NCBI GenBank assembly: GCA_036186865.1
Contig: AP025045.1
Location: forward strand, 16,459,669 to 16,523,668
Length of the DNA: 64,000 bases
From: Eustoma russellianum
Lineage: Eukaryota > Streptophyta > Magnoliopsida > Gentianales > Gentianaceae
Reading direction: 5' to 3'
The translations under genes and the position numbers were made by a program. Below the pieces are notes generated by a model. The model searched no databases. It saw only the letters and a program-made list of their open reading frames with translations, and had not been told where the DNA came from. Shown here piece after piece: positions 11,986-22,975 of this stretch (its first letter is position 1; each line of letters opens with the position of its first letter).

Positions 11986-12354
11986 ATAGACATGCAAGTT
12001 AAATTCACAATCTTTATCATACCAAATGCCTAAAGTGGGTGTGTGCTTAATATAGCCAAATATTCTCTTCGCAGCATTATAATGAGATACTTTTGGTTGA
12101 CTCTGAAAACGTGCACACATACACTGAACATAATATCACGTCTACTAGCAGTAAGATAGAGCAAAGAGCCATTCATAGATCTATATAAAGCATTATCAAA
12201 GTCCTTACCATGTTCTTCTTTATCTGGTTTAGTGGTGACACTCATAATGGTGGGGGACGGTTTTAAATTCTCAAAAGTGAACTTTTTAAACATATCATTT
12301 GTATACTTAACTTGGCTTATATGTATACCTTTACTCGTTTGTTTAATCTGCAAG
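11986..12354 (-). pseudogene. Element A: end of RT / start of RNase H
   Basis: Minus-strand translation gives QIKQTSKGIHISQVKYTNDM, then a LKPSPTIMSV segment, YRSMNGSLLYLTASRRDIMFSV (canonical copia form GSLLYLTASRPDI) and, in a shifted frame, SQPKVSHYNAAKRIFGYI and DKDCEFNLHVY. It stops at the target site of element I. At least one frameshift separates these segments. The RNase H continues at 1721-2182. Confidence 0.85.
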
Positions 12355-13310
12355 CCAAGAAAGTAATTCTATTCACCGACTATAGACATTTCAAATTCGG
12401 ATTTCATTCAAGTTTCGAAATCTTCAACAAGTTTATGAGAGGTGGAGCCAAAAATGATGTCATCAACATAAATTTGAATGATTAGTAAATCCAATTTATC
12501 TTTTTTCAAAAATAGAGTGCTATCTATAGTGCCTCTTTTAGAACCATTTTCAAAGATAAAAGTAGCAAAACGATCATACCATGCTCTAGGTGCTTGCTTT
12601 AAAGCATATAGTGCCTTCTTTAGTTTGTACACGTGATCGGGGTGTTTCAAATCTTCAAAACCGGGTGGTTGTTTCACGTATACTTCTTCTTGATTAAATC
12701 CATTTAAAAATGCACTTTTCACGTCCATTTGGTAAAGTTTAAAACCTTTCATGCAAGCAATAGCAAGTAAAAGTCGTATGGCTTCTAAACGTGCTACGGG
12801 TGCAAATGTTTCGTCATAATCTATTCCTTCTTCTTGATTATATCCTTGTGCTACAAGTCTAGCCTTGTTTCTAACAACTTTTCCTTCTTCATTCAATTTA
12901 TTTCTAAACGCCCACTTTGTGCCTATTATGGTCTTATCATGTGGTCGTGGCACTAAATCCCATACATCATTTCTTACGAATTGATTAAGTTCATCATGCA
13001 TAGCATCAATCCAAGAAGAATCACTCAAAGCATCAAACACATTTTTGGGTTCAATTTCGGATATCATGGCATGTAATTGATTTATTTCCTCCGGATTTAT
13101 TCTTCTACGTGGTCGCACACCGTGAGTGATATCGTCTATAATGAGATCATGTGGGTGATCTCTATGCCATCTTGGTTGATTATTCTCTACGTTCTCATGC
13201 ATTTCTACTGTGTCATGCGTGCCATCATCACCATCCAACACAGGTTTTAATTCAAAATCATCGTCATATTCTTTATCTTTATCAATCTCACCAAATTCAT
13301 TAAACTTCAC
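12355..13310 (-). pseudogene. Element A: reverse transcriptase
   Basis: This is a copia RT of about 300 codons in one open stretch (12408-13310), which would copy element RNA into DNA in cytoplasmic particles. Motifs in order are the acidic linker DDFELKPVLDGDDG, IGTKWAF, NKARLVAQGYNQEEGIDY, ETFAPVARLEAIRLLLA, QMDVKSAFLNG, VYVKQPPGFED, ALKQAPRAWYDR and the catalytic YVDDIIFGS. The catalytic Asp pair is intact. The frame breaks after EDFET (12408) and upstream toward integrase, so no complete polyprotein can be made. Confidence 0.9.
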
Positions 13311-14212
13311 ATGAATGGATTCTAGAATTTTCGAGTGATGGGATCATAACATCTATATGCTTTTGAATTCACACAGTACCTAACAAAGATGCATTAAATT
13401 GATTTAGATTCAAACTTATCTAAATTATCTTCGTATTTAAAACAAAGCATTTGCAACCAAACACACGAAAGTAATGAATTTTAGGCATGCGATTATTTAA
13501 TATCTCATAAGGCGTTTTGTTTATTTTCTTTCTAATAGACAAACGATTAATTATATAGCATGTACAATTTACGGCTTCCGCCCACAAAAATCTAGGCAAT
13601 TTGTTTTCACACAACATGGTTCTAGCAATTTCTTGTAGTATCCTATTCGTTCTTTCTACTACTCCATTTAGTTGAGGAGTTCTAGGTGCCGAAAACTCGT
13701 GTTTGATTCTTTTTTTCGCAAAATATAATCATTTCCTTGATTTTAAATCCACTGCCCCTATCGCTTCTAATCTTTTTCACATTTAAACCGTATTGATTTT
13801 CAAGTTGTTTTATTAGTTTTGCAATCTCAATGGTGCTATCATCTTTATTTGCAAGAAACAAAGTCCAAGTATAACGAGAAAAATCATCAACAATCACACA
13901 TACATAATGACGTCCACCGAGACTCGTAGTGCGAATGGGACCAAACAAATCAATGTGTAATAATTCCAAAACTCTAGACGTGCTTATTTCATTTTTAGGT
14001 TTAAGTGACTCGCGTGTTTGTTTTCCTTTAATGCAAGATTCACACATCTGAGAGTTGTCTAAATCAAGTTTAGGCAATCCTCGTATTAGGTTCTTTCGTT
14101 GGAGCTTTTCAAGTGTAGAAATACCGATGTGTCCTAAACGCCTATGCCACAAATTAACGTTAGGTTCATTTGATATAAAACACTTAACCTTAGCGTCTAA
14201 CATGTCATCCAT
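13311..14212 (-). pseudogene. Element A: pre-integrase zinc finger and integrase
   Basis: The GAG-pre-integrase/HHCC part is visible as NLWHRRLGHIGISTLEKL and CESCIKGKQTRE. The core contains HIDLFGP (first Asp), VDDFSRYTW, then RSDRGSGF (second Asp) and, after a frameshift, PQLNGVVERTNR (Glu). It continues with LPRFLWAEAVNCTCYIINR and FRVFGCKCF. The DDE residues are all present, but the frame is broken between the second Asp and the Glu (around 13690-13740) and again near 13420. Integrase would insert the cDNA into the host chromosome. Confidence 0.88.
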
Positions 14213-14600
14213 AGAAAGTGTAAAAATGTTTCCTTCCCTTTTTCCTTTTAATACTACTTCTCAACTTTTATTTATTATATTGCAATATGGATGAGTAAAA
14301 CACACATCAAAACCGTTATCAATGAATTGTGAGATGCTAAGAAGATTATAGGATAAGTTGCTTACTAAAAAGACGTTGGAGATTTGAAGGGTGCTTGGGC
14401 TTCCGATTGTACCTTTTCCAATCATTTTGCCTTCATTGTTTTCTCCAAAGGTCGCGGATCCACCTTTTGTGACCTTCTTCAATTTTGTGAACAAGCTCGA
14501 GTCACCCGTCATGTGCCTCGAGCAACCACTGTCAAGGAACCATTTGATAGATGTATCTTTTGATGTGTGGGTTCCCTGCAATGTACAATAATGATTTAGG
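14213..14600 (-). pseudogene. Element A: aspartic protease
   Basis: The open stretch 14261-14581 carries IKWFLDSGCSRHMTGD, with the catalytic D-S-G of copia proteases, followed by KKVTKGGSATFGENNEGK, TLQISNVFLVSNLSYNLLS and SQFIDNGFDVCF. The protease would cleave the Gag-Pol polyprotein. The link to gag upstream and to integrase downstream is out of frame. Confidence 0.88.
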
Positions 14601-14665
14601 TGCCCTTTTAATTTTGGGTCCTTACGAGTTAGTATTCACCTCTTAGTAAAAGTACCTTTCGATAC

Positions 14666-16555
14666 CTATACTTGGGTGATCCTTCTCGGTCTAGCAAATG
14701 GTAAGAATGTATATGAAGGAGCAATGTAGTAGACATGTGGTGAGTGAACTTGAGGCCTTTGGCCGAGAACTCCTTTATACGCATCATATGGTGTGCGTTT
14801 TTGATATGTCCTCGTGTTGGTGTGCATAGTGCGTGATCTAGATGGATGAAATGAATGTCGTGTATGCATCAGTTGTTTCTTCTCATATTTATATGGCACA
14901 TAATTATATTTCGTATGATATGAAGAAGAGATGTGACGAGATGAGGGAAGAGGGAGCCTTTGCGTTACTTTAGGCGCTATGTATGCCTTTGATGTGTCTA
15001 CTTTCTTAGACAAAACAAACTTGGTTGGTTTAGATGATGCTTCGTTTGTCTCAATGTATCCTAATCCAGTTTTATCACTATCATGTTTTTGTGATAAAAT
15101 AATGCGATCTAGCATGTTAGATCCCGTATCAAACTGCTTCATCATTTTTTCTAAATCCATATTCATTGATTTTAAATTTGAAATCTCGGATTTCATTTCA
15201 TTATTATGTGATGTCAATGATGTGATCTCTGATTTTAATGCATTTATGATGCATGACGACTCATCTTTTGAATCGTTTAATTGAGTAACAAGATTCTTGT
15301 TAGAGGATTCTAACAACTTATTGTCTTCAATTAATCGCTTCTTTTCTTTTGCGAGAGTCTTAGCAAATTTATGCAATTCTAAATACTGACTGAAAAGATC
15401 ATCATATGAAGGCTCAGAGTTAGAATCAGAGTCAGAAGATACCTCGTTTGATGCTTTGGATACAAAGCATACTTGTGCAGTCTCCTCTTCTGTATCAGTC
15501 TCAGAATCAGATGTGTCACTCCAAGTGGAGGCCTTGAGAGCTCTTCTCCTTTTCTTAGGTTTTGAGACGAGTCTATTTTTGGTTCGATCCTTGTCAGGGT
15601 GTTTGTTTGTTTGCTTGTTCTTATGATAGATGTCCAAGTTTACCGCATTCGTAGCATTTAACGTCCTTATCATTTGTTTTATTATTATTTTTTAGTGGAA
15701 GTAGCCTTAGGTTTGTTTTTAAATGACTTTCTCATGATCTTTCTCAAGCCTTTAGCCAATAAAATTAAGTCATCGTTGTCTGATTCAGAATCACTATCAT
15801 CTACGTGATCGGAAGAAGTAGAGACGTATTCATTTGATTTGAAAGCAATAGTCTTACCTTGTTTTGATGATGATTCTGATTTCCTTATAGTGAGTTTGTT
15901 TTTATATAGTTTAAGTGATCTAATTAGTTCCTCCATTTTAATTGATTTGGTTTCTTTGCTCTCCTTTATAGCCGTCACTTTAGGGTCTCATTCGGATGGT
16001 AGGCTTCGTAATACCTTTTGGACCTTTTCCTGCATAGAGAAGGCTTTGCCAAGAGATTTTTTAGAGAATCGTAAATGTTAATCCAGCGTAGATCCATATC
16101 AACGATAGACTCATTTGGCAATAATTTAAATGACTCAAGTCTGGACATAAGCATGTTGATTTTGGGCTCTTTTACTTGACTAGTCCCTTCGTGTTCATCT
16201 CAAGAATTCTCCACATTTCTTGAGCACTAGAACAATTAGACACATAGCTAGATTCACTTTTACTTAGCCCATTTAGAAGTAATTTCATGGCTATAGCGTT
16301 CATGCTCAGCCTCTTTTTGTCATCACTAGTATACTCTTGTTTAGGCTTAACAACCTCCAGTGTGACTCCATCTACAGTGGATAATTTTGACGGAACAAAT
16401 GAACCATCTTCCATAATGGATCATAGATCAATATCAATAGCCATAAGGAAAAGTTTCATTCTTAACTTCCATTGAATAAAAGACTCACCATCGAAAAGAA
16501 GAGGCCTTTGACTAGACATACCTTCTTGCTCGGTTTTGAAGTTTGTGGTTGCCAT
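14666..16555 (-). pseudogene. Element A: gag
   Basis: The start ATG is at 16553-16555 just inside the PBS. The N-terminal segment has RPLLFDGESFIQWKLRMKLFL, the usual UBN2-type capsid region of Sirevirus gags, then SSAQEMWRILEM. Several frameshifts follow. A zinc knuckle begins CYECGKLGHLS near 15650, but a deletion removes the last Cys and shifts frame. The long serine- and acid-rich, coiled-coil-like tail (14666-15673) contains repeated KSEISNLKS-type heptads. It ends RPRRITQV before the protease. The zinc knuckle is broken, so RNA packaging would fail. Confidence 0.85.
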
Positions 16556-16600
16556 CTCACTTAGATCATTGGATCTTTTTGTTGTCAGTGTTCCTGCATT

Positions 16601-16611
16601 CTGATACCACT
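16601..16611 (-). other. Primer-binding site of element A
   Basis: On the minus strand the 5' LTR end (...gattctaca) is followed by one base, then gtggtatcag. This matches the initiator tRNA-Met PBS core TGGTATCAG, though the next bases differ from the AGC of the consensus. Confidence 0.75.
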
Positions 16612-19587
16612 TGTAGAATCTGCAAGGCACCACTAGAAGGGGGGTTGAATAGTGGGTGCGGAAAATTTGGTTTTTAAAATTGTTTTAAACCAAAAACTCA
16701 ACTTCTGAAAACAGTTTCTGTTTTCAGAACCAGTTTTGAAACGTTTCGAAAACTAGGTTACAGGTCTTCAAAAATTCTGAAACTTAGAGAGATCTTATTC
16801 TCAGATGTTCTGAGTATCTCCTAAAAATTTCATATTAAAATTCAACCTGTAACCCCTTTAAAAATGGATGGTGGTCAGATTGTGCAAATCTGCAAGAAAC
16901 GGTAGTCTTATTTGAAAAATTAATTCTGATTAAACCGTGACTTGAAATTCTCTGAAAATATAATGAAAAACCCCTTATTATGTGTATTTAATTGGGTTGA
17001 AACAGTTTTGAAAACTTCTTTTGGGAAGTTAGTCAAATACGTTCAAAGTCTCAACCTTTGCAAGCCTTAAAATCAGACTGCACTAGTCTCAAACCTTTTG
17101 ATGTTTGGATGACTTATACTTGTCCAAAAGGGTTGAAACTTGCACCAAGTGAACCTTAGAACATGTGGCTATGTTTCTTGAAAGTTTCGTGATTTTTGAA
17201 GTTCGTTTACTATTTTTAAGAACGTGATGAAAATCATGCACTGTGCTGAAAACTGAAAGTAAGTGCTGAAAAGTAAAGAACACAAAGAATTTTATACTGG
17301 TTCGGTTAAATCAACCTATTCCAGTCATCGAGGACACCTTCCTCGGTTATCATTAATCACAAAACAACAAACAACACCTTACCACACAGGGTTGATGGAG
17401 TTACACACCAACCCCAACCCTTCACAAACCTTGTGATTACAAAGATCACGAACACCACCACCTAGCAGATGCAAGATTGATCACACCTTGATCAATCTTT
17501 TGCAACAATATAGAGTGTATGGTGGTATCTATGAAGCCTGTTCAATATGTATGAATATTAATACAATAGGCTTTAAGAGAGAAGAAAGAAAGAAGTGTAG
17601 AAGGAGATGATGAGGAACACGTTTTTTTAGCTTCTTGAATTGTAAGACATGTATTGTCTTTTGTTTGCTCTCCTCCTGTTCCTTTCATCAACAACGTGGC
17701 TGACCCCTATACCTTTTCTTCCTCTTGAAAATTATCTTTTAAGTCCTTGGAAGAATATCTTGCATCATTGTGACATTCACTTGCTTACTTGACAACTCTT
17801 CATTGGATGATCATTATAGCCTTGCTTACTTGTCACTCATTGATTGGATTAAAGTTGTCATCATTTGATGACTAGGTAAATCTGAAAATAACACTTAAAA
17901 ACATGTGCCAATTAGCCATAAAAATATTGCCATAAGTCACATAATAAATTCATAAATTTTGCAAGACAATTCATCACCATTTACTATGCTAAAATCGGCC
18001 ATCTTCATTTTTCCACATGCTGAAATTTTCAGCATGTGTGATATTCACACAATATTCAAAACATTGCCACGTTGGTATAGATTAATTCCTTGAACATTGA
18101 AGAATCAAATATGCTGAATATTAAGACAAAAATTGGCCAAGTGCATTCCAACACATGCTGAAATTTTCAGCATGTGTGATATTTCAAAATATCATCACAT
18201 TATTTCCATAACATTTTTAAAACATTGCCATTTTATCTTCCAATCAATCTATTCAATATAAAGAAGTAAATATGGCACAATTAAGTTATAATAATTCGGC
18301 CAACTCAATGCACATATGCTGAAATTTTCAGCATGTGTTACAAATGTGACATAGTTTGAAACGTTACCTTGTGTAGCTCCTTCTTTTATGTCACCAATCT
18401 TTTATACTTCATTCCTGGCCAATCAAGATGCCAACAAAGCTTCACATATACTCCAACAAGGCTGAAGTGGCGTGTGATGTAGATTGTACATGTGCTGAAT
18501 TTTATTTTTGCAAACTTTGCAAAATAGTGCACAATAATTATACACATATGGTATATTCCAATCAGCCCTTAATTGATTTTTCTAGAACACTTTAGAATGT
18601 ATAGGGTATGTAAAAAGTTTCTAGATACGTGTTATATGTCATGCCAAAAACGTTCCATGTGTCGTGTACGTAGAAAACCGAGTTTTCGACGTTTGTCGAT
18701 TACCCGATTTTTCTCTGATTAAATTCCAACTTTTTGCACATGTTATATATATTATGTTACACATAATATACATAAATTAAACTTTAATATTCAGCTCTCA
18801 TGGCTGAGTAAAGTGGCGCCTTACATGTGCTAAAAATGTTGAATTTGAAATCTCCACAATTTGGCCTTAATTGGGGTGATTTGTGTGTGCCAACATGGAA
18901 TGATTTTATGTCTGTATATACCAAGTAAGCCACAAAATTTGTGTCCGTTTTTGAAATGTAGGGGATGGCCATCTATATATGGCAAGTACATGACACGTTG
19001 GCGAAGTTTCGGTATTTTTGGTTTAGAACCTTGTAACGTGTCGTAATAATTTTGTCATCACCATGACTTATATCATATGATGTAAGCCTGAATATACTCA
19101 TAAATATGAGGTAAATATAGTGGTGTGACGTTAACCTACGTTCGTAAAATATATAACGTGTCGGTAGTATGTTGGAATATATGTGTATAGTGTCTTTTTC
19201 TAAAAAAAATCTGAATATATATATATAAATATATATGTATAAGGCATGTGATATGAGAGGGAAGAAGAAGACTTTCCATTCTTCAATTTGTTGCCTTTAT
19301 GCCTTTTCCAAATATGGCTTCATTTAATGAACTACTTAGTTCATTTAACTAAGTACTTCACTTAATGAACTAGTTTAGTTCATTAATGGTGGCACCTGAA
19401 AATAGTTCAAACACTACAAATGTTCTCCATTTGATGTAAGCTTTAAAGTTTCATGGCTCGTTAGTACGACAACATTATATATGAACTATATAAGGCAGGT
19501 TTCATGCAAAAACGAGTCGTGCATTTCTTTAGCACACGTTATTTAAATCATGCATGTTGTAATCAGTCAAATCCCTTTTTCTCTACA
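16612..19587 (-). repeat. 5' LTR of element A
   Basis: The LTR is 2976 bp. On the minus strand it starts TGTAGAG at 19587 and ends in ATTCTACA at 16612. It is homologous along its length to 25004-28039 and 56840-59517 on the opposite strand. It holds three near-perfect palindromes of the CACATGCTGAAATTTTCAGC type (18014-18038, 18152-18176, 18311-18337) and an array of tatataaatata-like AT runs near 19215. Confidence 0.9.
18014..18337. repeat. Three palindromes in the LTR of A
   Basis: Near-perfect inverted repeats pair cacatgctgaaa with tttcagcatgtg around a one-base or zero-base centre. They lie at 18014-18038, 18152-18176 and 18311-18337. The same motif recurs in the other LTR copies of the family at 26276-26300, 26436-26460, 26609-26632 and 58091-58117. 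Confidence 0.85.
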
Positions 19588-19925
19588 TACCTTTAGTGAT
19601 GCGATTAATTCCTCTATCTTTATTGACTTGGTTTTTGTACTTTCTTCAGTTGCAATGACTTTAGGATCCCATTCAGATGGGAGGCTTCTTAATACATTTT
19701 GCACCTTTTTTTGTGAAGAAAATACCTTGCCAAGAGACTCAAGAGAACTTTAGATGTTAGTCAATCTTAAATCCATATCGATAATACATTCATTTAGTAA
19801 TAATTTGAAGGATTCAAGAGTAGACATGAGCATATTTGTCTTGGACTCTTTAACTAGACTAGTATCTTCATGTTTCATTTCAAGACATCTCCACATTTCT
19901 CTGGCACTAGAAATATTTGATACCA
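19588..19925 (-). pseudogene. Orphan Sirevirus gag fragment
   Basis: Minus-strand translation gives SNISSAREMWRCLEMKHED, then VKESKTNMLMSTLESFKLLL and DMDLRLTNI, followed by SSLESLGKVFSSQKKVQ and LRSLPSEWDPKV after an in-frame stop. These match the mid-gag of A and B. It is not part of A, whose 5' LTR ends at 19587, nor of B, which runs on the plus strand. It is probably the remains of an older Sirevirus into which A inserted. Its right end abuts a plus-strand LTR scrap near 19926. Confidence 0.8.
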
Positions 19926-20003
19926 ATATTAAAAATAGCAAACGAATTTCAAAAATTGTAAAAATTTTGGAGAAACATAGACACGCCTCATCAGTTTCAT
20001 TTG
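19926..20003 (+). repeat. LTR scrap fused to gag (5' end of B)
   Basis: The segment starting aaaaatagcaaacgaatttc and ending catttggcgcaa matches positions near 27428-27505 of B's own 3' LTR and 58905-58985 of H. It then switches directly to gag sequence (aagaagaaatgtc...). The switch falls in shared gcaa, so a microhomology-type deletion is likely. Confidence 0.75.
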
Positions 20004-21908
20004 GCGCAAGAAGAAATGTCAACCATAAGGCCTCCTCTTTTCGATGGTGGGTCTTTTATTCAATGGAAACATAGAATGAAACTTTTCTTTATGGCCATTG
20101 ATATAGACCTATGGTCCATTATAGAAGATGGTCCTTTTGTCCCTTCTAAGTTGTCTATTGTTGATGGTGTCACAATAGAGGTTATAAAAACAAAACAAGA
20201 ATATACTAATGATGACAAAAAGAGACTAAGTATGAATGCTAGAGCTATGCAATTACTGTTAAATGGACTAAACAAAAGTGAATCTACTTACGTATCTAAT
20301 TGCTCTAGTGCCCAAGAGATGTGGAGAATTCTTGAGATGAAACATGAAGGGACTAGCCAAGTAAAAGAGTCTAAGATTAATATGCTTGTGTCCGCACTTA
20401 GTCTTTTAAATTATTGCCAAATGAATCTATTGTTGATATGGATCTAAGATTGACTAACATTTACAATTCCCTTGAGTCTCTTGGAAAGGTATTCTCTTCG
20501 CAGAAGAAAGTGCAAAAAGTGCTAAGAAGCCTCCCATCCGAATGGGATTCGAAAGTCACTACAATCGAAGAAAGTCAGGATACTAAATTTATAAAAATGG
20601 AGGAATTGATCGGATCATTAAAGGTATATTAAAACAAACTCACTTTAAGAAATTCTGAATCTATTTCTAAAAATGATAAGGCTATAGCGTTTAAATCAAA
20701 TGAATACGTCTCTACCTCTCATGATCACGCAGATGATAGTGATATAGATTCCGATGAAAAAGATTGAATCACGATGGCTAAAAGATTAAGAAAGATCTTG
20801 AGAAAATCGATTAAAAACAAACATAAGCCTACTTCATCTAAGGATCATAGAAATAAAAATAATGAAGACGTAAAGTGCTACGAATGCGGGAAACTTGGAC
20901 ACTTGTCGTATGACTGCCCGAACAAGGATAAACAAACGAACAAATATCTTGACAAGGACCAGATCAAAACTAGACTCGTCTCAGAACTTAAATAAAGGAT
21001 AAGAGCCTTCAAAGCCTCTCTTGGAGTGATTCATCCGACTCTGAGAGTGACGATACAGAAGAACAAATGGCACAAGTATGCTTTACATCTAAAGCATCGA
21101 ATGAGGTATCTTCTGACTCTAATTCTGAATCTTCTTATGATGATTTATTTAGTCAATATTTAGAGTTGCATAAGTTCTCAAAGACTATTGCAAAAGAAAA
21201 GAAATGATTAATTGAAGGCAAGAAGTTAAAATCTTCTAACACGAACCTTGTTTCTTAATTAAACAATTCAAAAGAAGAGTCGTCTTGCATAATCAATGCA
21301 TTAAAATCAGAGGTCACATCATTAACAAAAAAACAATGAAATAAAATCCAAGATTTCAAATTTGAAATCAAGGAATATAGATCTAGAAAAAATGGTGAAA
21401 CAATTAGACACAGGTAAAAACATGCTAGATCGTATCATTTCTTCACAAAAGCATGATACCGACAAAACTGGATTAGGATACGTTGAGAAAAATGAGAAGT
21501 TAACTAAGGCAACCAAATTCATTCCAATCTAAGAAAATAGATGCATCTAAGACATATGTGGTGCCTAAGAAGATGCCTAGATCCCCCCTTATGTCATTTC
21601 AACGTGCTTCATCTTCATATCATATGAGATATAAATTTGTGCTGTACAATTATGAAACGAAGCCATTGATGCATATGACAAATCCATATCATAAAAATGC
21701 ATATAGATCACGCCCCGTGCATGCAAACCGAAATGCTTATCAGAAACAAAGATCATACTATGTGCATGATGGCATTCTCGGCCAAAGGTCAAACGAATTT
21801 GCACCGAATGTCTATTATATTGCATCGTCATCTCCTTTCTCACCTTTTGGAAGACCTAGAAAGGTCACCCAAAGTTGGGTACCAAAAGGGACATTTGCAA
21901 AGGGTTGA
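20004..21908 (+). pseudogene. Element B: gag
   Basis: The capsid region reads QEEMSTIRPPLFDGGSFIQW, then LWSIIEDGPFVPSKLS, SSAQEMWRILEM and, after a frameshift near 20410, SLESLGKVFSSQKKVQ. A complete zinc knuckle CYECGKLGHLSYDC (C-x2-C-x4-H-x4-C) lies near 20877. The tail is acidic and coiled-coil-like, with stops near 20634, 20765 and 21205. The last open stretch (21558-21908) is rich in Tyr, His and Arg and ends WVPKGTFAKG plus stop. Gag would form the capsid. Unlike in A, the zinc knuckle is intact. Confidence 0.85.
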
Positions 21909-21989
21909 ATGAATAACCCTTAAGAACGAAATCGAAATGCATGAGTTTTTTTACTTCTTTCTTATATGCACTTTTGGTTTCATTTTTCA

Positions 21990-22414
21990 TGATTTAAGGG
22001 GGAGAAAGAATGATTGATTGCAAAAATCAAGGGGGAGAGAATTCAAAATTCAAATTTTGAATTTGTGCACGATTGGAGGGGGAGCAGTTAAATTTAAATC
22101 ATGAACTAAGGTTATTTTGTAGATCATCAAAAGGGGGAGATTGTTGAGAAAAAGAGTTTGAGTGATTCAAAAAATGCATGATTCAAATAACGTGTGTTAA
22201 ATAAATGCATGGCACAATTTACTACTTGACACGTTTTTGCGACAAACTTGTCTTATATACTTTATATATAATGTTGCCGTACTAACAAGCCATGAAGCTT
22301 TAAAGCTTACATCAAATGGCAAACATTTGTTGTGTTTGAAAGATTTTCAGGTGCCACCATTAATGAACTAAACTAGTTCATTAAGTGAAGTACTTAGTTA
22401 AATGAACTAAGTAG
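21990..22414 (+). repeat. Internal multi-PPT block and LTR start, out of place inside B
   Basis: Four purine tracts containing aggggga lie near 21998, 22030, 22077 and 22132. They are followed by TGTTGAGAAAAAGAGTTTGA at 22142 and about 273 bp of LTR start, including the taatgaactaaactagttcatta palindrome. At about 22414 the sequence switches to integrase coding DNA (tttcttgcacataacgatg). The homologous stretch at the true 3' end of B is 24830-25270. Confidence 0.85.
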
Positions 22415-22975
22415 CTTTCTTGCACATAACGATGATAGTGCCATTGAAATTGCGAAACTAATAAAAAAACTTGTTATGGTTTCAATGTGAAAATGATAAG
22501 AAGCGATAGAGGCGGTGAATTTAAAAACAAGGACATGATTTCACTTTGCCAAGAAAAAGGAATTAAACACGAATTTTCGCCACCTAGAACTCCACAATTA
22601 AATGGAGTAGTAGAAAGAAATGATAGGACATTACAAGAAATTGCTAGAACTATGTTGTGCAAAAATAAATTGCCTAGATTTTTGTGGGCGGAAGCCTTAA
22701 ACTGTGCATGCTATATAGTAAATTGCTTGTGCATTAGAAAGAAAATAAATAAGATGCCTTATGAGATATCAAATGATCGCATGCCTAAAATTGACTATTT
22801 TTGTGTGTTTGGATGCAAATGCTTTGTTTTAAATACAAAAGACAATTTAGATAAATTTGAATTTAAATCAATTGAATGCATCTTTGTTGGGTATTCTGTG
22901 AATTCAAAAGCATATAGATGTTATGATCCTCTCACTAGACAAATTCTAGAATCTATACATGTGAAGTTTAATTAA
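22415..22975 (+). pseudogene. Element B: integrase core, N-terminally missing
   Basis: It starts in mid-core at FLAHNDDSAIEIAKLIKKL, then has a frameshift, MIRSDRGGEFKNKDM (second Asp), PQLNGVVERNDR (Glu), LPRFLWAEALNCACYIVN, VFGCKCF and VGYSVNSKAYRCYDP. The HHCC finger and the first catalytic Asp (HIDLFGP in A) are absent because the LTR/PPT block replaces them. The frame stops at 22973-22975. Confidence 0.85.

Larger units (their letters stand above)
1164..19587 (-). mobile_element. Element A: Sirevirus-type Ty1/copia retrotransposon, interrupted
   Basis: Read on the minus strand from right to left, it has a 5' LTR (16612-19587), tRNA-iMet-type PBS, gag, protease, integrase, reverse transcriptase, RNase H, multiple polypurine tracts and the start of a 3' LTR (1164-1499). 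This PR-IN-RT-RH order is Ty1/copia. Long LTRs of about 3 kb, a long gag with a coiled-coil tail and repeated PPTs upstream of the 3' LTR are known Sirevirus hallmarks. The coding region is broken by frameshifts and stops and by nested element I at 2188-11985. The 3' LTR is cut short by copy D. I see no env-like ORF between RNase H and the LTR. Confidence 0.9.
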
